A stretch of DNA of 19,778 nucleotides from contig CAVECB010000032.1 of assembly GCA_963614215.1 (NCBI GenBank), forward strand, positions 1 through 19,778, in the 5' to 3' direction. Source of the DNA: CAVAWX01 sp963614215. GTDB lineage: Bacteria; Actinomycetota; Coriobacteriia; Coriobacteriales; QAMH01. The notes under the pieces were generated by a model. That model was given only the letters and a program-made list of their open reading frames with translations. It did no database searches and was not told where the DNA came from. A program made the translations under genes and the position numbers. This document shows, piece by piece, positions 1 through 5,981 of this stretch. Position 1 is the stretch's first letter, and each line of letters starts with the position of its first letter.

Positions 1-106
1 AAGCGTTGTCCACGCGGTTGCGCAGACGCACGAGGTTGTTGTACATGCCGATGAGTAGCGCGGCTATTACCACGACAACTACGACGACGATGATGGCGGT
101 GATCAT
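1..106 (-). CDS. lemA: LemA family protein, N-terminal fragment (runs off window start)
   Basis: Only the first 35 codons are in the window. They encode one hydrophobic N-terminal helix very rich in Ile/Val (about residues 2-20), followed by MYNNLVRLRNRVDNA. That pattern matches the start of LemA proteins, in which a single membrane anchor leads into a helical extracytoplasmic domain with the conserved 'YN-LV-LRN-V-NA' stretch. The ATG at 106-104 has a strong ribosome binding site, AAGGAGG at 122-116, nine bases upstream. The gene follows the SipW/TasA-type cluster on the same strand after a 62-bp gap, so it may be co-transcribed or separately expressed. The biochemical role of LemA proteins is not well established. 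Identification rests on a short piece, but a characteristic one. Confidence 0.8.
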   Translation of the reverse strand, partial: MITAIIVVVVVVVIAALLIGMYNNLVRLRNRVDNA

Positions 107-137
107 GACAAAAAGCCTCCTTGCTCGCAGGTATGAA

Positions 138-163
138 GGGAAACGCGCGCACGCAAACGCGCG
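138..163 (-). terminator. Possible weak hairpin between the SPTTG surface protein and lemA
   Basis: CGCGCG at 144-149 can pair with CGCGCG at 158-163 across an 8-nt loop. In minus-strand RNA the stem is followed by a short T run and pyrimidines. This could attenuate transcription after the surface protein gene, but the stem is short and self-complementary, so the call is weak. Confidence 0.2.
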
Positions 164-168
164 AAGCT

Positions 169-885
169 TTAGGCGGTGCGGTCGCCCTTGCCCCTCTTGC
201 GCGCGGCAGCGGCAAACACAAGCGCCGCAGCCACGAGGGCGGCAAGCGCGACAGCGGCAAGCGCAGCCTCGCCCGTGGTCGGAGACCCTGCAGCGGCCGT
301 CTTCTTGGCCACAGACGCGGCAGACGTGTCGGCGGCGGCCTCTACAGGCGCGTCGGCGGCGGGCTCTTCGATAGCGTCGCCTTCCACGAGGGCAAGCGTT
401 GCCGACAGGGAAACGCTTTGACCCTGCACGGAGTTGGGGGCGTCCAGCCCCAAGGAAAGCTCGACGGAAAGCGCCGTCTCGCCGGCACCCAGAGTGCAGA
501 CTCCGTCTTGCGCAAAGCCGTCCACAGAACCCTCGGCCAAGGCCTCGCCATCGGCAGAGAAAATCTTCACCTGCAGGTAGGAGGCAAGCTCGCCTGCGTC
601 GGGGGAGACGGAAAGGCCGAGCTTTTGGTAGTAGCCGCTGTCGTTTTGCACGACGAGGGCACGCGTGACGGACTCGCCCGGCTGCGCGTTTTCTATGGAG
701 AGTAGGCCGTCGAGGCCGCCCTCCACCGTGCCGTCGGCGCCCACCGTGACAAGGAAGGACTCGGGCGCCTCCTCGGCAGACGCGGCCTGCGGGGCGACAA
801 AAGCCACCGCAAGCGCGAGCGCCGCAACCAGCAGCGCCGAGGCGGCCAGCGCCGCCCGTCCCGTATGCAGTACGGCGCGGCTCAC
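169..885 (-). CDS. Secreted surface protein with C-terminal SPTTG cell-wall sorting-like signal
   Basis: The 238-residue product has an N-terminal signal peptide (hydrophobic residues about 11-30, likely cut after APQAASA near residue 38). A beta-rich ectodomain follows (about 45-170). Its motif 'PNSVQGQS...ATLALVEGD' near 150-170 recalls the 'N-YQG' ending of TasA/TapA-type and pilin-like beta domains. An Ala-rich spacer (171-199), SPTTG (201-205), a hydrophobic helix (about 207-226) and a basic tail ending RKRGKGDRTA complete the usual order of a sortase substrate. The start is GTG at 885, whose GTGA overlaps the TGA of the upstream gene by 4 nt, indicating translational coupling. It is the last of four same-strand genes beginning with a SipW-type signal peptidase. 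Inference: it is the wall anchor or base of the surface structure made from the upstream secreted proteins. SPTTG departs from LPXTG, and no sortase gene is in view. The exact function is unknown. Confidence 0.7.
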   Translation of the reverse strand: MSRAVLHTGRAALAASALLVAALALAVAFVAPQAASAEEAPESFLVTVGADGTVEGGLDGLLSIENAQPGESVTRALVVQNDSGYYQKLGLSVSPDAGELASYLQVKIFSADGEALAEGSVDGFAQDGVCTLGAGETALSVELSLGLDAPNSVQGQSVSLSATLALVEGDAIEEPAADAPVEAAADTSAASVAKKTAAAGSPTTGEAALAAVALAALVAAALVFAAAARKRGKGDRTA

Positions 886-1427
886 GACGCAGCCCCCTCC
901 GACACGTAGGCACCCCAAGGCGAGGCGGCCTCGAAGTCGGGCTCGACGCCATAGTTCTGCAAAACCTCGACGTGCGCGGCGGCCTCCAGCTCGCCGTCTG
1001 CCGCCCCGGAGAAGACGTCCGAAACGGCCTCGTCGAAGACGACCTTCTCGCCGGCGGCCAGAAGCGTGGTCTTGTAGGCGTAGCCGTCGGCGGCCAGCAC
1101 CCACCCCTCGGGCAGGGCATAGCCTGCAGCCGTGGCCTCGTCGGCCAGACCCTGCGCACTGTAGATGGTGCGGATGCGGCACCAGCAGTCGTCGCCGATG
1201 TTTTCAATCGTGACAGCGCGGCTCACCGAGCCGTCGTCCCAGATGACCTGGGAACCCTCGGAGCGCTCGGTGGTGACGGAGACGCCGAAGGTGTCCGCGC
1301 TGGCCGTGCTCTCGGAGCCAACCGTGCGCTGGACGCTGGCGCCCATGAGGCCGACGGAGAACAGCAGCAGCAGGGCCGCCGCGCCCGCAGCGACCCCCAG
1401 CTTCACGTATGACAGCCTCGATGCCAT
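882..1427 (-). CDS. SipW-dependent-type secreted protein (minor fibre/coat component?)
   Basis: The 181-residue product has a basic N-terminus (MASRLSYVK) and a long hydrophobic helix (about 11-30), followed directly by a short secreted beta-rich domain. Near the C-terminus 'VEVLQNYGVEPDF...PWG' (153-172) parallels the 'YVIQADAF...AAW' ending of the neighbouring TasA-like protein. This signature recurs in camelysin/SipW-dependent proteins. There are two close cysteines (CWC, 81-83). I chose the ATG at 1427 because the predicted signal peptide starts there. The preceding GGGAAG is only a modest ribosome binding site, and the frame stays open upstream to 1493 with a basic segment that does not resemble a signal. 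It lies 29 bp after the TasA-like gene and overlaps the SPTTG surface-protein gene by 4 nt. It is probably an accessory subunit of the same surface structure. It has no clear catalytic motif. Confidence 0.65.
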   Translation of the reverse strand: MASRLSYVKLGVAAGAAALLLLFSVGLMGASVQRTVGSESTASADTFGVSVTTERSEGSQVIWDDGSVSRAVTIENIGDDCWCRIRTIYSAQGLADEATAAGYALPEGWVLAADGYAYKTTLLAAGEKVVFDEAVSDVFSGAADGELEAAAHVEVLQNYGVEPDFEAASPWGAYVSEGAAS

Positions 1428-1456
1428 CTGCGCTTCCCGTCTGAGCCGAAAATCCC

Positions 1457-2125
1457 TTAAAGGACGCTGTTCTGGGCGTTCACGACGGCCCAAGCGGCGT
1501 CGACGCTAGCGAAGGCATCGGCTTGGATGACGTACTGGTAGACGTCGATGCTGCCCTTGTAGCCGTTGGTGGCCGTGGTGTTGTCGACCACGTTGGCATA
1601 CTTCACCTTGGTGAACAGCGAGGCGGTGGAGTTGTTCTGCGCCAGCGCCGTGTTGTACTTGTAGACGTAGCGCTTGGCGGTGACGACGTTGCTGTTGTTC
1701 GTGATGTCCTTGCTGCCCACGAGGGTGAAGGCGGAGGTGTTCACACCCGCGGTGGTGCCGTTGTAGAGCGCGAAGAGCTCCTGGGACTTGGCGGCCGCGT
1801 CGCCCTCGCACTTCACCGTGTCGACAGGGACGTCGACGGCGATGAAGACGTAGAGGTCGGTGTCGGAGGTGGAGGTGTTCTTCACCAGCGGGTTCTTGGC
1901 CAGCTCGACGCCCGGCTTCAGGTCCTTGGCGGCTTCCGGGTCCCACTGGGGCTCTTGCAGCTCGGCGCTGACCGTGTCGCTTTTCGTGAGGGTGTACTTG
2001 TTGTTCGCCACCGAGGAGGCCTGGAAGTAGGCGTAGGACCCCGCCATAGCGAAAACCAGTACGCCGGCGATTGCAACGCCGAGTACCGCTTTCACCTTCC
2101 CACTCTTAAGAAGCTTCTGATTCAT
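1457..2125 (-). CDS. TasA/camelysin-like SipW-dependent secreted protein
   Basis: The 222-residue product has a basic N-terminus, a hydrophobic signal helix (about 12-30) ending 'AGSYAYFQAS', and a Thr/Asn/Ser-rich beta domain with 'DTVSAELQEPQWDP' and 'LVKNTSTSDTDLYVFIAVDVP'. This is the layout of the TasA/camelysin family: SipW-type signal with a '(W/Y)AYF' end, then an extracellular beta-sandwich that polymerises into biofilm fibres or coats cells. The C-terminal 'YVIQADAFASVDAAW' is also typical. The ATG at 2125 lies inside the last 20 nt of the signal peptidase gene. Its ribosome binding site AAAGGGGGA sits five bases upstream, so the protease and its probable substrate are translationally coupled. 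TasA and camelysin are related, and sequence alone cannot tell a fibre subunit from a protease-like protein. A structural role seems more likely given the anchor gene downstream. Confidence 0.8.
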   Translation of the reverse strand: MNQKLLKSGKVKAVLGVAIAGVLVFAMAGSYAYFQASSVANNKYTLTKSDTVSAELQEPQWDPEAAKDLKPGVELAKNPLVKNTSTSDTDLYVFIAVDVPVDTVKCEGDAAAKSQELFALYNGTTAGVNTSAFTLVGSKDITNNSNVVTAKRYVYKYNTALAQNNSTASLFTKVKYANVVDNTTATNGYKGSIDVYQYVIQADAFASVDAAWAVVNAQNSVL

Positions 2126-2720
2126 CTGAATCCCCCTTTTCCATCCTTGCCTTCAAAACGTATTCCAATATCCAAAGCAGAAGATTGAAGCCAACCAAGG
2201 CTCCGGTGAGCGGGTACTTGTTCTCGGCAATCCAAACGAACCAATCTCCCAAGTGGGGGACACTATACCTGCAAATTCCGATGATGTCATCATATTTTAT
2301 GGGAGAAATATCGGGATTGGGGTTCGCGTCGCCTTGGGTGGTGACCTCGCGCTTTTCTTCGTCGATGGCAATCGCGCGATGCGAAACCACGGATTCGCCC
2401 GCGTGAAAGGAGACGACCTCGCCCACCTCGGGAAGCGTGTCGTTGGTGTCCACGTAGACGAGGCTGCCCTTCGGGATGGTCGGCTCCATGGACCCGCTCT
2501 TGATTGAGAAGGTCTCGTAGCCCACGAGCTTGCCGCCGAAGTTCAAGAGAAGCAAGACGGCGATGAGGAGTACCTCGAAAATCTGAAACACGTTGATGGC
2601 GACAATCGCCTTTACGGCACCTGAGGAGACGGGCGCGGCGGCAGGCGTCATGCTCTCCGCAAGGGGCGCGGCGGCGGGCGCTTGCGCCTCGTTTCCAGCT
2701 GTTTTTACCCGCATATCCAT
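2106..2720 (-). CDS. sipW: Signal peptidase I, SipW (ER) type
   Basis: The 204-residue membrane serine protease removes signal peptides on the outer face of the membrane. After a disordered Pro/Ala N-terminus come a membrane helix (about 36-60), the catalytic box SGSMEPTIPKG with nucleophile Ser77, and 'VVSHRAIAI' with His114 where bacterial-type enzymes have the general-base lysine. 'GDANPNPDISPI' (130-141) and a second helix (about 171-188) follow. The Ser/His pair defines the SipW/ER-type subfamily, which in Bacillus processes TasA and TapA. The next two genes carry SipW-type signals. The start is uncertain: ATG 2720, ATG 2714 and TTG 2738 are in frame. I chose 2720 because a -10-like TAAGAT ends eight bases upstream with no Shine-Dalgarno, as expected for a leaderless message. 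The TTG has GGGGA about four bases before it and is the alternative. Confidence 0.85.
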   Translation of the reverse strand: MDMRVKTAGNEAQAPAAAPLAESMTPAAAPVSSGAVKAIVAINVFQIFEVLLIAVLLLLNFGGKLVGYETFSIKSGSMEPTIPKGSLVYVDTNDTLPEVGEVVSFHAGESVVSHRAIAIDEEKREVTTQGDANPNPDISPIKYDDIIGICRYSVPHLGDWFVWIAENKYPLTGALVGFNLLLWILEYVLKARMEKGDSDESEAS

Positions 2721-2728
2721 AGCCGCGC

Positions 2729-2734
2729 ATCTTA
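2729..2734 (-). promoter_or_regulatory. Candidate -10 element (TAAGAT) for the sipW operon
   Basis: TAAGAT on the minus strand ends 8 nt before the ATG at 2720, and no Shine-Dalgarno lies in between. A transcript starting about 7 nt downstream would begin at or next to the start codon. No recognisable -35 box is present at 16-18 bp. Confidence 0.35.
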
Positions 2735-2759
2735 GCAAAATTCCCCGCGTGCGCTGCGT

Positions 2760-2765
2760 TAGACT
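2760..2765 (+). promoter_or_regulatory. Candidate -10 element (TAGACT) for the aminotransferase gene
   Basis: TAGACT lies 46 nt before the ATG at 2812 in the divergent gap with sipW. Its second, conserved A and final T fit a -10 hexamer. No convincing -35 is seen. AAAGGA at 2795-2800 is the ribosome binding site, 11 nt before the ATG. Confidence 0.3.
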
Positions 2766-2811
2766 TCACGGCACGAAAAACTCCGCACGCGACGAAAGGA
2801 AGCGTTTTTCG

Positions 2812-4002
2812 ATGATGAACGAAAAGATGCGCGCGCTGGGCGCCGCGCCGAACAAGATACGCGAGACGTTTGCCTTCGGGCTGGCGCGCAAGGCGCAGGT
2901 GGGCGCTGACAAGGTGTTTGACCTGTCCATCGGCAACCCGTCAGTGCCCGCGCCGCGTGAGGTGGCCGAGACCATCACGCGCCTTGTGGGCGGCGGCGAC
3001 AGCATCGCGGTGCACGGCTACACCCCCTCCCCCGGTCTCGAGAGCACGCGCGCGGCCATCGCGGACAACCTGAACAGGCGCTTTGCGTGCGAGTACTCCG
3101 CCGCCGACCTCTACCTCACCTCCGGCGCCTCGTCGTCTATCGCCATCGTGCTCAAGGCACTCGCGCTGCCGGGCGAGAAAGTCGTCACGATTGCGCCGTA
3201 CTTCACCGAATACAAGACCTGGGCCGAAAACGCCGGTGCCACGCTCGTGGAGGTGCCCGCGCGCGCCAACGATTTCCAGATGGACCTGGGTGCGCTGGAT
3301 GCCGCCATCGACGAGAGCACGGCCGTCGTGATTGTGAACACGCCGAACAACCCCGTGGGCGTCGTCTATCCGCAAGCCGACCTGGCCGCGCTAGGCGAGA
3401 TGCTGCGCCGCAAGAGCGCCGAGTTCGGGCACCCCGTCTATCTGCTCTCCGACGAGCCCTACCGCGAGCTGTACTACGAGGCGGCCGACAAACCGTGCTG
3501 GGTGCCGGCGCTTTACGAGAACACGCTCGTGGCCTACAGCTGGTCGAAGAGCCTGAGCCTGCCGGGCGAGCGCATCGCCTATTTGCTGGTGCCGCCCGCT
3601 GTTGAGGATGCGCGACAGGTCTACGACGCCATCGTGGGCGCGGGGCGCGCGCTGGGCTACATCTGCGCCGGAGCGCTGTTTCAGCACGTGGTCGAGGAAT
3701 GCGTGGACGTGATGCCCGACACCGCGCCCTATGCGAAAAACCGCGCGCTGTTCATGGAGGGGCTTGATGCCATCGGCTACGAGTACGTGCGGCCGCAGGG
3801 GGCCTTCTACCTGTGGATACGTGCGCTCGGCGGCGACGCGGGGGCGTTTTACGAGCGAGCCAAGGCGCACGATTTGCTGCTCGTGCCGGGCGACGAGTTC
3901 GGCACGGCAGGCTGGGTGCGTGCAGGGTATTGCTGCGAGGCGGCCACGGTAAAAGGCGCGTTGGGCGCGTTTCAGGAGCTGTGGGACGAGTACCACGCGT
4001 AA
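2812..4002 (+). CDS. PLP-dependent class I/II aminotransferase (aspartate aminotransferase-like)
   Basis: The 396-residue cytosolic enzyme has the full fold-type I aminotransferase signature. It shows 'DLSIGNPSVPAP' (38-48), 'TPSPGLESTR' (71-80), 'VNTPNNPVGVVY' (175-186) with the cofactor-contacting Asn, and 'LLSDEPYREL' with Asp214, which pairs with the pyridine nitrogen. 'SWSKSLSLPGERIAY' carries the Schiff-base Lys246, and Arg370 in 'GWVRAGYC' is the likely substrate carboxylate binder. Length and motif order match the aspartate/aromatic aminotransferase group, which moves an amino group between an amino acid and a 2-oxoacid. The donor cannot be fixed from sequence. The ATG at 2812 follows AAAGGA at 2795-2800, and a second ATG follows at once at 2815. 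The frame stays open upstream to 2593 only as a shadow of sipW. It is transcribed alone, divergent from the sipW operon and convergent with cydC. Confidence 0.92.
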   Translation: MMNEKMRALGAAPNKIRETFAFGLARKAQVGADKVFDLSIGNPSVPAPREVAETITRLVGGGDSIAVHGYTPSPGLESTRAAIADNLNRRFACEYSAADLYLTSGASSSIAIVLKALALPGEKVVTIAPYFTEYKTWAENAGATLVEVPARANDFQMDLGALDAAIDESTAVVIVNTPNNPVGVVYPQADLAALGEMLRRKSAEFGHPVYLLSDEPYRELYYEAADKPCWVPALYENTLVAYSWSKSLSLPGERIAYLLVPPAVEDARQVYDAIVGAGRALGYICAGALFQHVVEECVDVMPDTAPYAKNRALFMEGLDAIGYEYVRPQGAFYLWIRALGGDAGAFYERAKAHDLLLVPGDEFGTAGWVRAGYCCEAATVKGALGAFQELWDEYHA

Positions 4003-4036
4003 GGGTCGTGCGTGACCTGCGGCGCGGTTGCAGGCG

Positions 4037-4089
4037 ACGCCGCGGCATGCGGCGACACTGTGAGAGCATGGTGAAGCGGGGTACCGCTT
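4037..4089. terminator. Two short GC hairpins between convergent genes (possible bidirectional terminator)
   Basis: The 113-bp gap between the aminotransferase and cydC stops holds two inverted repeats. CGCCGC (4037-4042) can pair with GCGGCG (4048-4053), and AAGCGG (4073-4078) with CCGCTT (4084-4089), each with a 5-nt loop. Neither is followed by a T run, so intrinsic termination is only plausible. No gene is visible in the gap. Confidence 0.3.
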
Positions 4090-4115
4090 GAAGCAAGCGA
4101 GCCGCAGGACTTTCC

Positions 4116-5981
4116 TTACGGCTGCGAAGGCAGCGCAGCATGTTCCAAAGCAAGCAGGCGTGCAAAACGCGGGTTTGAGGCGGCCAGCTCGTCTGGCTTG
4201 CCATCAATGGCGATGCGCCCCTCCTCCAAAAACAACACGCGGTCGAAGCGCTCGACATGTGCCAGATGGTGGGTGACGAGCACGAGGGTCTTGCCCGCGC
4301 AGGCCGACAGCACGGTGTCGAGCAGCGCGGCTTCTAGGTCGGCGTCGAGTGCGGTGAAAGGCTCGTCGGCAAGCAGCATGGGCGCGTTGGCGACGAGCGC
4401 GCGGGCGAGCATGAGGCGCTGTCTCTGGCCGCCGGACAGGCGCATGCCGCCCTCCCCCGGATATGCGTCGAGGCCGCCGGGCAGAGCGCGGACCGCGTCG
4501 GTAAGACGCGCATGCTCCAACGCATGCCACAACGCCGCGTCGTCTGCTGCAGGCTCGGCCAGCTGCAGGTTCTCGCGTATGCTGCGGGCGAACACGTAGG
4601 AGCCCTGCTCCAGCACGGCGCACGCGCGGGCGGGCAGCTTCTCGCGCATGGGCGTGGCGGTGCCGGCCGCATCGACCAGCTCGACGCTTCCGGCACCCGG
4701 CAGCGCCGCGCCGCGCAGCAACGAGAGCAAAGTAGACTTCCCCGAGCCGGAGCGCCCCAGCACGGCCACGTGCTGGCCTGCGGGAATGTCAAAGTCGAGG
4801 GCATCGAAGACGCGCGGGGCGGATGCGTCGTAGGCAAACGAGAGGCCGCGCACGCGCAAGGAAGGCGGTGCGGGCGGTGCGTCAGGTGCAAAGGGGGCGG
4901 CAGGCACGGCAGCCTTTTCCCCGCCCCTGCCACAGCACACGGCACCGGCGTCATTGTCGGCAGGATTACCATCATTGCCGGCGACGGCGGTGCCATCAAC
5001 ACCACCGGCATCGAGGGCGTTCAGGCGCTCGGCGCGACGGCGGTGCTGTGCGCCCGCGAGCACGGCGTCTGAGACGGGGGCGCAGGCCTCGGCCACGGGA
5101 AAGAGCGCAAGCGAAAGGGCCGCCATCCACTCAGCGCCAACGACAGGCGCCCCCGACAGCGCCCCGCTTGCCCACCACAGCACAGCGGCAATGCAGGTTG
5201 CCTGCAAAAACGCGCAGGCCACGCCGCGAAGGCGCGCATGGGCATCGAGGCGCTCTTGCAGGGCGCGCGCCGCTTTTCCATCCCCTTCACCATCCACGTA
5301 GGAAGCGACACGACTGGCCGCACGCCCCGATATCGCCCAGTCGGCGGCCCCGCGCACATCGTCGGCAAGCTGCGCGCACAACCTCTCCCGCGCCTTTTCG
5401 CCGCGCGCATCGCGTCCCGCATCCACGACCAGGGCAAGCAAGGACAAAAAGCACCCCTCGAGCACAAAGAAGAGGGCGGCCAGGGCGGCGAGCTGCCAGG
5501 AGAGCATGCCCAGCACAAGGCACGCGACGAGGGCAGCCACGGCGGCAGCAGATGCCGGCAGCACGCAGCGCAGGTAGAAATCCTGCACATGCCCTATGTC
5601 GTCGATGAGCGAGGCGACGAGAGAGCCGAAACGCTTCGAGTGCCGCCAAGCCGCGTCTTTGGCCGCGACGGTCGCAAAAAGCCGCACGCGCAGATCCGAG
5701 GCCATGCGAAAGACCAGGTCGTGGGAAACGAGGCGGCTGATATAGCGGGAAAGCGGCTTTGCAAGCGCGAGTAGCTGGATGCAGGCAACGGGGATCATCA
5801 CCTGAAAGAGCGTGGTGGCCGGGTCGGCGGATTGCGCGACGAGGCGCCCCGCACAAAACATGAGGAGCATCGCGCAGACGGCTGAGGCCGCGCCAAGTGC
5901 GGCGCAGGCGGCAAGGCGACCGGCAAAGCGCTTCAGGTAGGGGCGCACCCACCTGTCCTTCTCATGCGCGGACATGTGCAT
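4116..5981 (-). CDS. cydC: Thiol exporter ABC half-transporter CydC-like
   Basis: The 621-residue ABC exporter half has about six membrane helices (roughly residues 18-330) and then a complete ATPase domain. It has Walker A GRSGSGKST (about 402-412), a Q-loop in 'VLEQGSYVFARSIREN', signature LSGGQRQRL (about 514), Walker B MLLADEPFTALD (about 536) and switch His in 'VTHHLAH' (about 569). The membrane region resembles CydC ('GSLVASLIDDIGHVQDFYLRCVLP'). In E. coli, CydDC exports cysteine/glutathione to the periplasm and is needed for cytochrome bd assembly. The ATG at 5981 has GAGGGG about six bases upstream and overlaps cydD by 20 nt, which fits heterodimer partners made in equal amounts. A Gly/Asp/Pro-rich linker (roughly 335-385, with 'CC') joins the two domains and is longer than usual. 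No cydAB is nearby, so the exported substrate here is inferred. Confidence 0.82.
   Translation of the reverse strand: MHMSAHEKDRWVRPYLKRFAGRLAACAALGAASAVCAMLLMFCAGRLVAQSADPATTLFQVMIPVACIQLLALAKPLSRYISRLVSHDLVFRMASDLRVRLFATVAAKDAAWRHSKRFGSLVASLIDDIGHVQDFYLRCVLPASAAAVAALVACLVLGMLSWQLAALAALFFVLEGCFLSLLALVVDAGRDARGEKARERLCAQLADDVRGAADWAISGRAASRVASYVDGEGDGKAARALQERLDAHARLRGVACAFLQATCIAAVLWWASGALSGAPVVGAEWMAALSLALFPVAEACAPVSDAVLAGAQHRRRAERLNALDAGGVDGTAVAGNDGNPADNDAGAVCCGRGGEKAAVPAAPFAPDAPPAPPSLRVRGLSFAYDASAPRVFDALDFDIPAGQHVAVLGRSGSGKSTLLSLLRGAALPGAGSVELVDAAGTATPMREKLPARACAVLEQGSYVFARSIRENLQLAEPAADDAALWHALEHARLTDAVRALPGGLDAYPGEGGMRLSGGQRQRLMLARALVANAPMLLADEPFTALDADLEAALLDTVLSACAGKTLVLVTHHLAHVERFDRVLFLEEGRIAIDGKPDELAASNPRFARLLALEHAALPSQP

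Noticed and set aside
886..1182. Extending the SPTTG protein upstream to 1182
   Set aside because: The extra part is Arg/Gly-rich shadow sequence of the upstream gene and would bury the signal peptide. The GTG at 885 overlaps the upstream stop as in coupled genes.
2593..2811. Extending the aminotransferase upstream to 2593
   Set aside because: The extension would overlap sipW head-on, lacks family similarity, and the ATG at 2812 has its own ribosome binding site and the normal family length.
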